This document shows positions 41,783 through 50,539 of a DNA stretch of 64,000 bases, piece after piece. Each line of letters starts with the position of its first letter. Positions within the stretch are counted from its first letter, which is position 1. The position numbers were made by a program, and so were the translations under genes. The stretch lies in the NCBI RefSeq assembly GCF_000023125.1, contig NC_013037.1:5806501-5870500 (forward strand). Direction: 5' to 3'. A model generated the notes under the pieces. The model searched no databases, was not told the DNA's origin, and saw nothing but the letters and a program-made list of their open reading frames with translations. The DNA is from Dyadobacter fermentans DSM 18053 (lineage in GTDB: Bacteria > Bacteroidota > Bacteroidia > Cytophagales > Spirosomataceae).

Positions 41783-44215
41783 ATGCTTAAAAACTATCTG
41801 AAAATTGCCTGGCGGAATCTGCGTAAACACAAGTTTTACTCGTTTCTGAACATATTCGGTTTGTCGCTCGGGCTGGCGAGCTGCCTGCTCATCACGCTTT
41901 ATGTGGTGGATGAGCTCAGCTACGACCGCTCGTTCGCGCATGCCGAACGTATTTACCGGGTTAATGCAGATATCCGCTTCGGCGGTGCCGATATGTCGCT
42001 TGCCGTAGCGCCCGACCCGCTGGCATTTACATTAAAAAAAGACTATCCGCAGATTGAGCAGGTGGTGAGGCTGCGTGAAAACGGCAGCCAGCTCGTCCGC
42101 AGAGCGGATGCGACTGAAAACCTTAAAGAAGATCGCGTATTCTTTGCGGATTCGACGTTTTTCGAGGTGTTTTCCCTGCCAATGCTGCAAGGCGATCGCC
42201 ATTCAGCGCTCCGCAATCCTAACAGCGTCGTAATTTCCGAAACGGATGCCCGCAAATATTTCGGCGAAACAAACCCGATGGGCAAGGCGCTGATGATTGA
42301 TAACAACACGACGTATACTGTCACCGGCGTCATGCAGGATATTCCTGCGCAGTCGCATATGCGCGATGTGCATATGTTGCTGTCGATGAGCTCAACCGAC
42401 GAAAGCCGGATGAACGCCTGGGGTAGCCATAACTTCAATACGTATATTCTTTTCCGCGAGGGGATTAATGCCAAAGATTTTGAGAAGAACTTCGAAACGA
42501 TATTGCAGAAATACACTTCGAAATGGATTCAAAGCTTCCTGGGCTCTTCGCTGGAAGATGTGCGAAAGTCGGGTAATTACCTGGTCTACACCTTAATGCC
42601 GCTCACGAACATTCACCTGCATTCCGATCGCACGGCGGAGGTCAATGCGAATGGCAACATTCAATATGTGTACATTTTTGCGGTGGTAGCGATCTTCCTG
42701 CTGGCGATCGCGTGTGTGAATTTCATGAACCTCGCCACCGCACGCTCGGCCAACCGGGCCAAAGAGGTGGGCGTACGCAAAGCATTGGGCTCGGAGCGTT
42801 CAGCGCTGGTGAGCCAGTTCCTGACGGAGTCGGTGCTGCTGAGCTTTTTTTCATTGACACTCGCCATTGTGATGGCTTACCTGGCCTTGCCGCTGTTCAA
42901 CAACCTCGCGAGCAAGCAAATCACCTTTCCGATCGCCAATATGTGGTTTTGGTTGATTTTAGTGCTCACCGCGGGCGTCGTGGGCGTGCTTGCGGGAAGT
43001 TACCCGGCGTTTTTCCTGTCTGCCTTTCAGCCACTGAAAGTTTTGAAAAACACCATTCACCTGGAAGGAAGGGGCAGCGGATACCTTCGTAATGCGCTGG
43101 TGGTGTTCCAATTTGTGATCTCGGTGATGCTCATCGTCGGCACGGGCGTCATTTACCGCCAGCTGGACTACATTCAAACCAAAAAGCTTGGGTTTAACAA
43201 AGATCAAATGCTGATTGTGAACGATGCGTATGCATTGAACAACCAGGTAAAGGCATTCAAAGAACAGGTGATGCGGCTTCCGAATGTGGCAAGCGCAACG
43301 GTTACGAGCTTCTTGCCGACACCATCTTCACGCACGGACCATACATTCTTTCCTGTCGGCCAGATGCAGCAGGATAAGGGCATTAATATGCAGAAATGGG
43401 CCGTGGACTACGATTTTGTGAAAACAATGCAGCTTCAAATGGCCGGCGGACGCGCATTCGACGAAGCATTTCCTTCCGACTCGACGGGCATTGTGATCAA
43501 CGAAGCGGCGGCGAAGGTGCTCGGCTACAAGGACCCGGTCGGGAAGAAAATATTCGGTTACGAGGACGCCGCATTGACGAAGCGCGTCGATTATACGATC
43601 ATCGGGGTGGTGAAAAACTTCCATTTCGAATCCCTTCGAAAAAACATCGGCGCATTAAGCCTGATCCTATACAAAAGCTCGGGTTCGGTGGTGTTCCGCA
43701 TGAAAGGCGGCGACGCTCCGCAAACGGTGGCGCAGGTGGAAGCTCTTTGGAAGCAAATGGCGCCGGGTCAGCCATTCAACTACCGGTTTATGGACCAGGA
43801 TTTTGACAATGTTTATCGCAGCGAGCAGCGGGTAGGGCAGATATTCATCACTTTTGCCGCCATTTCGATCATGATCGGCTGTCTGGGCTTGTTCGGGTTG
43901 TCTGCATTCACGGCGGAGCGCCGCACGAAGGAAATCGGCGTACGGAAAGTGCTGGGCGCGAGTGTTGTGAATATCGTGGCGCTGCTATCTAAAGAATTTA
44001 TCAAACTGATCATCATTGCGATCCTGATCGGCAGTCCTATCGCATGGTTCGGCATGAACCACTGGCTAAGCGACTTCGCCTACCACGTCGATCTGGCCTG
44101 GTGGATGTTCGCCGCCGCCGGTCTGCTGGCAGTCGTCATTGCATTGCTCACGGTCAGTTTCCAGAGCGTAAAAGCTGCGCTGATGAACCCGGTGCGGTCA
44201 TTGAAGTCGGAGTAA
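41783..44215 (+). CDS. FtsX/MacB-type ABC permease 1 of 7
   Basis: 810 residues with the duplicated Bacteroidota architecture: N-terminal helix (about 20-40), MacB-like periplasmic domain, FtsX block of three helices (about 290-430), a further helix near 440, a second periplasmic domain, and a last FtsX block (about 690-800). Start MLKNYLKIAWRNLRKHKFYSF. Family motifs are IACVNFMNLATARS, AKEVGVRKALGSERSALVSQFLTES, GLFGLSAFTAERRTKEIGVRKVLGAS and the C-terminal NPVRSLKSE. These permeases do mechanotransmission rather than forming a classical pore. It follows the secreted protein by 12 bp and is followed tail-to-tail by a VapC-like gene. Confidence 0.93.
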   Translation: MLKNYLKIAWRNLRKHKFYSFLNIFGLSLGLASCLLITLYVVDELSYDRSFAHAERIYRVNADIRFGGADMSLAVAPDPLAFTLKKDYPQIEQVVRLRENGSQLVRRADATENLKEDRVFFADSTFFEVFSLPMLQGDRHSALRNPNSVVISETDARKYFGETNPMGKALMIDNNTTYTVTGVMQDIPAQSHMRDVHMLLSMSSTDESRMNAWGSHNFNTYILFREGINAKDFEKNFETILQKYTSKWIQSFLGSSLEDVRKSGNYLVYTLMPLTNIHLHSDRTAEVNANGNIQYVYIFAVVAIFLLAIACVNFMNLATARSANRAKEVGVRKALGSERSALVSQFLTESVLLSFFSLTLAIVMAYLALPLFNNLASKQITFPIANMWFWLILVLTAGVVGVLAGSYPAFFLSAFQPLKVLKNTIHLEGRGSGYLRNALVVFQFVISVMLIVGTGVIYRQLDYIQTKKLGFNKDQMLIVNDAYALNNQVKAFKEQVMRLPNVASATVTSFLPTPSSRTDHTFFPVGQMQQDKGINMQKWAVDYDFVKTMQLQMAGGRAFDEAFPSDSTGIVINEAAAKVLGYKDPVGKKIFGYEDAALTKRVDYTIIGVVKNFHFESLRKNIGALSLILYKSSGSVVFRMKGGDAPQTVAQVEALWKQMAPGQPFNYRFMDQDFDNVYRSEQRVGQIFITFAAISIMIGCLGLFGLSAFTAERRTKEIGVRKVLGASVVNIVALLSKEFIKLIIIAILIGSPIAWFGMNHWLSDFAYHVDLAWWMFAAAGLLAVVIALLTVSFQSVKAALMNPVRSLKSE

Positions 44216-44216
44216 G

Positions 44217-44654
44217 TTATTGGAAGTCTAAATATGGGTTAATGATGGTTAGCTGATTTTCGACGACCATGCAATGTTGAAAATCTTCTGAGTAAAGGAT
44301 ATTACATCCGACTTGTAGTGCCGATGCAACTATAATGCTGTCAAAAACCTGGAAGTCATACCTGATGACTAGTTCCCTTGCTTTAAGAACTGTTTGATGA
44401 TCCATTCCAATCACTGTGCAGCATTCGGTAACGATCAGGCAATGATTGATAAGGTCAGTTTTGGGAGCACGAAGCAATCGGTGTAATACATTAATATATT
44501 CAGAGATTACCTGACTCGATAAAATTGGTACACCCCGGACTATCTTTTGAGAAATCTCACTCTTATAAGTTGCGGTGTCCTCATGGAGATAAACAAGAAT
44601 ATTGGTATCGACAGCAATTTTGTCAGTCGTAATTGTTTGCTTCATTCCTATCAA
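44217..44654 (-). CDS. PIN-domain ribonuclease toxin (VapC-like)
   Basis: 145 residues. The PIN acidic residues are visible as D16 in AVDTNILVY, E52 in VISEYINVL, D105 in YDFQVFDSIIVASAL and the SED at 122-124. These predict an Mg-dependent endoribonuclease, typically cutting initiator tRNA or rRNA. The start could also be ATG 44645. Its 5' end overlaps the antitoxin gene. The pair is inserted on the opposite strand between permeases 1 and 2, its stop lying one base from the permease 1 stop. Confidence 0.88.
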   Translation of the reverse strand: MIGMKQTITTDKIAVDTNILVYLHEDTATYKSEISQKIVRGVPILSSQVISEYINVLHRLLRAPKTDLINHCLIVTECCTVIGMDHQTVLKARELVIRYDFQVFDSIIVASALQVGCNILYSEDFQHCMVVENQLTIINPYLDFQ

Positions 44655-44850
44655 ATTTCCAGTTAGTAAGGTCTACTTTCAGTTTGGATAGGGAATCGTT
44701 GAGTTTTTTCATTCTGGTATCAATATCGATCGGATCTGTGGATCGGATTTCCATAGCGCTCACCTCGATCTGCTTTCCTACCATGTTTCTTGGCAGGGTT
44801 AGCACAAGCGAGTTGGTTTTCGGGACAATGATTTTCCTGACCTGTTCCAT
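44623..44850 (-). CDS. Antitoxin partner of the PIN toxin
   Basis: 75 residues from ATG 44850. The N-terminal beta motif IIVPKTNSLVLTLPRNMVGKQIEVSAME is of the AbrB/VapB-like kind found before PIN toxins in Bacteroidota. A polar C-terminal tail (LNDSLSKLKVDLTNWKFDRNEANNYD) probably wraps the toxin. Its 3' end overlaps the toxin gene by about 30 bp. An upstream ATG at 44892 is less likely. It would neutralise the toxin and repress its own promoter in the 81-bp gap to permease 2. Confidence 0.8.
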   Translation of the reverse strand: MEQVRKIIVPKTNSLVLTLPRNMVGKQIEVSAMEIRSTDPIDIDTRMKKLNDSLSKLKVDLTNWKFDRNEANNYD

Positions 44851-44931
44851 AACATTCGAATTAGCAGAAATCAAATATATCCAATAACACATCGCACATC
44901 CTATTTATTCCACCATCAATGAACAAACGGT

Positions 44932-47292
44932 ATGCTTAGAAATTATCTGAAAATCGCGTGGCGGAATTTGTTGAAAAACAAGACGTTCAGTTCCATTAAT
45001 ATCCTCGGCCTGGCGCTAGGGATGGCTTGCAGCCTGCTGATCATGCTTTGGGTCCAGGATGAGATTAAAATGGACCGTTTCCATGAGAACGATGCCCGGT
45101 TATACTCCGTGATGGAGAACCAGCATTATTCCGGGGAGATTAACACCTATCCGGCCACACCGGGCATTCTGGCCGAGAATATCGTGAAGGATATTCCCGA
45201 AATAGAAAAGGCAAGCCAGATCCTTTGGGAGGAAACCCCGGTTTTGCTCGTAGGAAATGTGTTCGACAATGAAAAGGGACGCTTCGTGCAGGGTGATTTC
45301 CTGACGATGTTTTCGTTTAAACTCACCCACGGCGACGCGAAAACGGCATTGAAGCGCCCCGACGGTATCGTGATTTCGCAGAAAATTGCCGATAAATATT
45401 TCAAAGGCGTGGACCCGATCGGAAAAGCCATGCGTGTGGATAATAAGCATGACGTGGTGGTGACCGGTGTGCTCGACGAGGTTTCGCGTTACTCTTCAAT
45501 GAAGTTCGACTTCCTGATGAGTTACGACGTATGGCAGAAAGGTGCCCCGTGGTCCAAAGAGTGGGGTAATAACGGCCCGCGCTGCGCCGTGATGCTCGCG
45601 AAGAATGCGGATATCGATAAGGTGAATGCCAAAATCGAGGATTATATCAAAACCAAAAACAAAGACAGCAACGTGGATCTTTTCCTGATCCATTACGGCG
45701 AATCGTATCTCTATTCAAACTGGGAAGCCGGCCAGCAGAATGGTGGCCGCATCGAGTACGTGCGCATGTTTACGGTTGTGGCGGTGTTTATCCTCATTAT
45801 TGCCTGCATTAATTTCATGAACCTCGCCACGGCGCGCTCCGTGAAACGCGCGAAGGAGGTGGGGCTGCGCAAAGTGGTAGGTGCCTATAAGGCGAGCCTG
45901 ATCGGGCAGTTTATGGGCGAGTCGGTGCTGATTACCTTGCTCTCGCTCGTGGTGGCGGTAGCGATTGTGCTCGTGTTGTTGCCTGGCTTCAATTCGCTGA
46001 CGGAAAAGCAATTAGCGCTCGATTTTCTCGATCCTACGCTCTGGGCATTGCTGCTGCTGCTCACGCTCATTACGGGGCTGATCGCCGGCAGTTACCCGGC
46101 ATTGTTTATGTCGTCGCTCAACCCCGTTACGATCCTCAAAGGTGCATTGAAATTCAAACCGAGCGCCGCCTATTTCCGGCAGGGGCTGGTGGTGTTCCAA
46201 TTCGGCCTCTCCATCGTGCTGATCCTCTCGATGATCGTCATTTACCGGCAAATCGACTTTATCCAGCACAAAAACCTGGGTTTCAGCCAGGAGAACCTGC
46301 TTTACATTCCGGATATTGAAAATACCATGACTACCAACTTCGATGCATTCAAACAGGCGTTGGAAAGCGAGCCGGGAATCAAATCGGTGGCACGGTCGCA
46401 GGCGAACCCGCTCGCGTACGGCAGCTCCACCATGGGCGTGAGCTGGCCCGGAAAGGATACCACCAAGCAGTTGCTTTTTAATGTGAATCCGGTGGGTTTC
46501 GATTTTATCAAAACAATGGGTATCAGGCTGCTCGACGGCCGCGATTTCAGTCCGTCGTTCGGGACCGATACTTCCAACTACCTCGTGAACGAGGCCGCTG
46601 CTAAAAAGATCGGTTATAAAGACCCGGTAGGCAAAGAGCTTACCATGTGGGGAAGGAAAGGGAAGATCATCGGATTAATGAAGGACTTTCATATCGGTTC
46701 GCTGCACGTGGCCATTGAACCGCTCATTATCAACCTGCAACCTAAAAAAGAGGCCTGGGGCGTAGGTATGATCCGCGCGGAGGCCGGCAAAACGCAGCAG
46801 GCCATCGAGAGTACCGAAAAGGTGTTCCGGCGGTACAATGCGGGTGTGCCATTCAAATATTACTTCGCTGATGAGGAGTTTGCGAACTTGTATAAGGCGG
46901 AAATGGTCGTGAGCAAGCTATCCAACTACTTTGCATTTCTGGCCATATTCATCTCCTGCCTGGGCCTGTTCGGATTGGCGGCATTTACAGCCGAGCAGCG
47001 CACGAAGGAAATTGGTGTCCGCAAAGTGCTGGGCGCCAGCGTGACCAACCTGGTGGGGATGCTCTCGGCCGATTTTGTGAAGCTGGTCGGGGTGGCGGCG
47101 GTTATCGCGTTCCCGGTTGCCTGGTATTTCCTGAACGGGTGGCTGGAAAAATATGCCTTCCGGATCGATATGGAGTGGTGGTATTTTGCTGTTGCCGGCA
47201 TTGCCGCATTGCTGATCGCATTGTTTACCGTCAGCTTCCAGGCTATCAAAGCTGCGCTGATGAACCCTGTTAAATCGTTGAAATCCGAATAA
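44932..47292 (+). CDS. FtsX/MacB-type ABC permease 2 of 7
   Basis: 786 residues, same duplicated layout. Start MLRNYLKIAWRNLLKNKTFSS; IACINFMNLATARSVKRAKEVGLRKVVGAYKASLIGQFMGES; GLFGLAAFTAEQRTKEIGVRKVLGAS; C-terminus NPVKSLKSE. It is close to permeases 1 and 4 in the N-terminal helix and in both FtsX blocks, while the periplasmic domains differ. The antitoxin gene upstream is divergent, so permease 2 needs its own promoter or read-through past the antisense toxin pair. Permease 3 follows after 25 bp. Confidence 0.93.
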   Translation: MLRNYLKIAWRNLLKNKTFSSINILGLALGMACSLLIMLWVQDEIKMDRFHENDARLYSVMENQHYSGEINTYPATPGILAENIVKDIPEIEKASQILWEETPVLLVGNVFDNEKGRFVQGDFLTMFSFKLTHGDAKTALKRPDGIVISQKIADKYFKGVDPIGKAMRVDNKHDVVVTGVLDEVSRYSSMKFDFLMSYDVWQKGAPWSKEWGNNGPRCAVMLAKNADIDKVNAKIEDYIKTKNKDSNVDLFLIHYGESYLYSNWEAGQQNGGRIEYVRMFTVVAVFILIIACINFMNLATARSVKRAKEVGLRKVVGAYKASLIGQFMGESVLITLLSLVVAVAIVLVLLPGFNSLTEKQLALDFLDPTLWALLLLLTLITGLIAGSYPALFMSSLNPVTILKGALKFKPSAAYFRQGLVVFQFGLSIVLILSMIVIYRQIDFIQHKNLGFSQENLLYIPDIENTMTTNFDAFKQALESEPGIKSVARSQANPLAYGSSTMGVSWPGKDTTKQLLFNVNPVGFDFIKTMGIRLLDGRDFSPSFGTDTSNYLVNEAAAKKIGYKDPVGKELTMWGRKGKIIGLMKDFHIGSLHVAIEPLIINLQPKKEAWGVGMIRAEAGKTQQAIESTEKVFRRYNAGVPFKYYFADEEFANLYKAEMVVSKLSNYFAFLAIFISCLGLFGLAAFTAEQRTKEIGVRKVLGASVTNLVGMLSADFVKLVGVAAVIAFPVAWYFLNGWLEKYAFRIDMEWWYFAVAGIAALLIALFTVSFQAIKAALMNPVKSLKSE

Positions 47293-47317
47293 ACGCCGCC
47301 AACCGGCACCATTAGCC

Positions 47318-49699
47318 ATGCTTAGGAATTATTTCAAAATCGCCGTCCGGAATCTGGCGAGAAACAAGGTTTTCTCGTTTATCAACATCGCCGGGCTTTC
47401 CCTTGGACTGACCTGCTGCATGCTGATCGTCCTATACACGAAAGACGAGGTCAGTTTCGATCGCTTTCATCGGAACAAGGACCAGCTGTACCGCGTGATG
47501 GTCACCAGCCTGGATGGTGATGATACCCGCACTTTCGGTAGCACGAACGCCATTCACGGACCCACTTTCAAGCAGGATATTCCTGAAATCCGGGAGGTGA
47601 TCCGGGCGCAGAGCAATTCATTTGTTGTTAAAAAAGGGAATGAGATCTTGAAAGAAGATATGCTGTTCGCCGACGCGCCGTTTTTTTCGGTATTCTCCAT
47701 GCCGCTGCTGTCCGGCGATCCCGCAACCGTCCTTTCCGACATTCATTCTATCGTGCTGAGCGAGGACCTGGCGGAGAAATATTTCGGCACAAAAAATGCC
47801 GTCGGGAAGACAATGATGCTCAAAACCGGAGATGACTTCGAGCCATTCATTGTGTCGGGCGTGGCGAAGCGCTGCCCGCAAAACTCGTCGATCCAGTTTA
47901 ATGCCGTGCTGCCGTTTGCATACCAGGAAGCAAAGGGTTGGACGGACAGCGAATGGATGGGTTTTTACATGAATACCTTTTTGCTACTGAACGAAAAGGC
48001 CGATTTCAATGCGGTAATCGCTAAAATGAACCAGGTTTCTAAAAGCAAGGTAATCGCGGAGCCCGGTAAGGAAAAAGACTTCAAAAACCAGGTCGTGTTT
48101 GGACTTATGCCCTTCCTGGACGTGCATTTGCAAAGTGCGGGCGACCTTCGTAATGGCCTCGATCACGGCAGCAGCCCCATTTATTCATACATTCTGTCGG
48201 GGATCGCCATCTTTATTTTGCTGATCGCCTGCATCAATTTCGTCAACCTGACCGTGGCGCGCTCACTCAACCGCTCGAAGGAAATCGGCGTGCGGAAAGT
48301 TGTGGGAAGCCTGCGGAAGCAGCTTATTTACCAGTTTCTTGGCGAATCGTTTCTGCTTTCCTTTCTCGCATTTACCCTGGCTATCGTATTTACTCAAATC
48401 GCATTGCCCGTTTTCAACGAGCTCGCCAACAAGCAGCTGGCGCTGTCGTATTTGCTGGATACCGGCCTGGTATCGGGCTACGTGGCACTGTTTGTCTCGA
48501 CGGCATTGGTTGCGGGAATGTATCCGGCACTGGTGTTGTCGGGTTTCAGTCCGGTGCAGACGCTCTACAACCGTACAAAGCTGTCGCGGAAGAATTATCT
48601 CACGAAGGGCCTGGTGATTTTCCAGTTTGCATTATCCGTTTGCCTCGTGATCGGCACCATTGTGATCTATTCTCAATTCCAATATCTGACGAGCAAGGAC
48701 TTGGGCTATAACGATGAAAACGTGCTGATTTTCAGTGTAGGCCGCGGCGCGCCGGGCGCCAACCTGACGGAGGTAATCCAGAGTGAGCTGAAAAATACGG
48801 CCGGAATAGCATCGGTGGCCGCTTTCAATGGTAATTACAACGGGACGCGCGCCAAGGTGGGCGAGCAGGAGATGGACTTCGGCTACATTGGCGTGAGCGA
48901 CGATTTTCTGAAAATCCTGCAAATTCCGGTGCTCAAAGGCCGGAACTTCTCGAAAAGCTTCTCCACTGACCCCGAAGATGCGATCGTTGTCAACGAGGCA
49001 TTTGTTAAGCGTGCCGGGTTACAGAATCCGATCGGTCAGGAAGTGAATTTTGAGTGGAAAAACAAGAAAATGAAGATCATCGGCGTGATTCGCGACTATC
49101 ACTATGCTTCATTAAAAGACACCATTAACCCGCTGGTGCTCACCCAGGACCCGAAATATGGCATCAATACGATCATCGCGAAACTGGATAGCAAGGACAT
49201 TCCGGCGACGATCAGGGCCATTGAAAAGATTTTCAGGTCGCATGTCAAAAACCAGCCTTTCGAATACAGGTTTGAAGACGAGGCCAATCTGAAACGCTAC
49301 GAATCGGAGTCGAAATGGAAACAAATGATCACACTCGCAGCAGTATTGTCCATTTTCGTTTCGTGCATTGGTCTGTTCGGACTTGCCACTTTCAATGCCG
49401 AAATGCGGGTGAAAGAGATCGGTATCCGCAAGGTACTCGGGGCTTCGGTGGCGAGCATTACCACGCTGCTTTCGATGGATTTCGTCAAACTCGTGCTCAT
49501 CTCGATCCTCATCGCCTTGCCGATTTCCTACTATGGCGCCAACTTCTGGTTGCAGGATTTTCCTTACCGCATCGCCATGTCGTGGTCCTACTTCGCCATA
49601 GCCGCCATCCTGGCAATCGCCATCGCAGTCTTCACGGTAAGTTTCCAAAGCATCCGGGCCGCAATGCTCGATCCGGTAAGGTCGTTGAGGTCGGAGTAA
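47318..49699 (+). CDS. FtsX/MacB-type ABC permease 3 of 7
   Basis: 793 residues. Start MLRNYFKIAVRNLARNKVFSF; IACINFVNLTVARSLNRSKEIGVRKVVGSLRKQLIYQFLGES; GLFGLATFNAEMRVKEIGIRKVLGAS; C-terminus LDPVRSLRSE, a variation on the NPVxSLxSE signature of the others. It is 25 bp downstream of permease 2 and surely cotranscribed with it. A RelE/ParE-type toxin-antitoxin pair follows on the same strand after 138 bp. Confidence 0.93.
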   Translation: MLRNYFKIAVRNLARNKVFSFINIAGLSLGLTCCMLIVLYTKDEVSFDRFHRNKDQLYRVMVTSLDGDDTRTFGSTNAIHGPTFKQDIPEIREVIRAQSNSFVVKKGNEILKEDMLFADAPFFSVFSMPLLSGDPATVLSDIHSIVLSEDLAEKYFGTKNAVGKTMMLKTGDDFEPFIVSGVAKRCPQNSSIQFNAVLPFAYQEAKGWTDSEWMGFYMNTFLLLNEKADFNAVIAKMNQVSKSKVIAEPGKEKDFKNQVVFGLMPFLDVHLQSAGDLRNGLDHGSSPIYSYILSGIAIFILLIACINFVNLTVARSLNRSKEIGVRKVVGSLRKQLIYQFLGESFLLSFLAFTLAIVFTQIALPVFNELANKQLALSYLLDTGLVSGYVALFVSTALVAGMYPALVLSGFSPVQTLYNRTKLSRKNYLTKGLVIFQFALSVCLVIGTIVIYSQFQYLTSKDLGYNDENVLIFSVGRGAPGANLTEVIQSELKNTAGIASVAAFNGNYNGTRAKVGEQEMDFGYIGVSDDFLKILQIPVLKGRNFSKSFSTDPEDAIVVNEAFVKRAGLQNPIGQEVNFEWKNKKMKIIGVIRDYHYASLKDTINPLVLTQDPKYGINTIIAKLDSKDIPATIRAIEKIFRSHVKNQPFEYRFEDEANLKRYESESKWKQMITLAAVLSIFVSCIGLFGLATFNAEMRVKEIGIRKVLGASVASITTLLSMDFVKLVLISILIALPISYYGANFWLQDFPYRIAMSWSYFAIAAILAIAIAVFTVSFQSIRAAMLDPVRSLRSE

Positions 49700-49837
49700 A
49701 TCGGGCAAAATATGGTTCGCGAATTTCGAGTGACCACTTCTCAGGTCCGCTAGAACGTTAATTGCCGAATATTGATTAAGTTAGTGTTGTGTTAATGCAG
49801 GCATTCCAATGCCACTCTCTTAATTGATCTTCTGAAA

Positions 49838-50074
49838 ATGAGCACAAAGTCGATAGATTCAGAAATATTAAGCTACCTGCCATTACTAGGCGAGGGCGAA
49901 AAGAAATCGTTGCTGGGTGTTATCGAAACATTTCTGAAACTCAAAAAGCCCGACCACGGCGAGCGGGTATCGATCGAGCAATACAATGCGGAACTGGATG
50001 AGGCACTAGCGAGAATCAAATCCGGACAATATCACACACAGGAACAGGCAGAAGCTGAAATTAATGGATGGTAA
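49838..50074 (+). CDS. Antitoxin of a RelE/ParE-type module
   Basis: 78 residues, acidic and helical. YLPLLGEGEKKSLLGVIETFLKLKKPD is followed by the ISIEQYNAELDEALARIKSGQYHTQEQAEAEINGW-type tail, typical of Bacteroidota antitoxins preceding RelE/ParE toxins. Its stop overlaps the toxin start by seven bases, indicating coupled translation. It would bind the toxin and the module's own promoter in the 138-bp gap after permease 3. Confidence 0.85.
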   Translation: MSTKSIDSEILSYLPLLGEGEKKSLLGVIETFLKLKKPDHGERVSIEQYNAELDEALARIKSGQYHTQEQAEAEINGW

Positions 50075-50379
50075 ACAAGCATTATCAAATCCTCTGGGAT
50101 ACCGTTGCGCTGGTTCAGTTCAAGGAGATTTTTGTGTATATCCGTAAAGATTCCTACCAGAACGCCTTGAAAGTAAAGAATAGAATCGTCAAATGCGTTG
50201 ACAATCTCAAATCGGAACCCAGGCGATACAAGCCTGATCAATTCAGACTGGATGGCGATAAAGCTTTTAGGTCGTTCGAGGTGTATAATATCAGAATCAC
50301 TTATTTCATCGACGACGCCAATCTGAAAGTGAATATCATCCGGGTATGGAGCACGAAACAAGAGCCGTTAACATATTAA
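50068..50379 (+). CDS. RelE/ParE-superfamily toxin
   Basis: 103 residues with the compact fold of the family: ILWDTVALVQFKEIFVYIRKDSYQNALKVKNRIVKCVDNLKSEPRRYKPDQF, FRSFEVYNIRITYFIDDANLKVNIIRVWSTKQEP. The C-terminal strand ending RVWSTKQEP is typical. Whether it cleaves ribosome-bound mRNA (RelE) or poisons gyrase (ParE) cannot be told. The module is embedded in the permease array, on the same strand, and is followed by a long perfect hairpin. Confidence 0.86.
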   Translation: MVNKHYQILWDTVALVQFKEIFVYIRKDSYQNALKVKNRIVKCVDNLKSEPRRYKPDQFRLDGDKAFRSFEVYNIRITYFIDDANLKVNIIRVWSTKQEPLTY

Positions 50380-50397
50380 TCACGCAGTCCATTACTG

Positions 50398-50429
50398 AAC
50401 AAAGGTGTCCACTTTCGGACACCTTTGTT
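50398..50429. promoter_or_regulatory. Perfect 13-bp hairpin carrying the TGTCC-N6-GGACA dyad
   Basis: AACAAAGGTGTCC pairs exactly with GGACACCTTTGTT around ACTTTC, 18 bp after the toxin stop. It lacks a real U-tract, so it is a poor terminator. It contains TGTCC-N6-GGACA, the core of the second dyad at 38704-38721. A weak -24/-12-like CTGGTAC..TTCAT lies 65 bp further on (50487-50503), nearly the same offset as at 38785. Confidence 0.5.
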
Positions 50430-50539
50430 ACTTTATATGTATGGTAACTAACTGATTCATAGAGCTATAAATTGCATTTTGCATCGCTGGTACAATTATT
50501 CATTTTCAAAGTCGAGGAATGCAATCCCTAACGTTAGCC

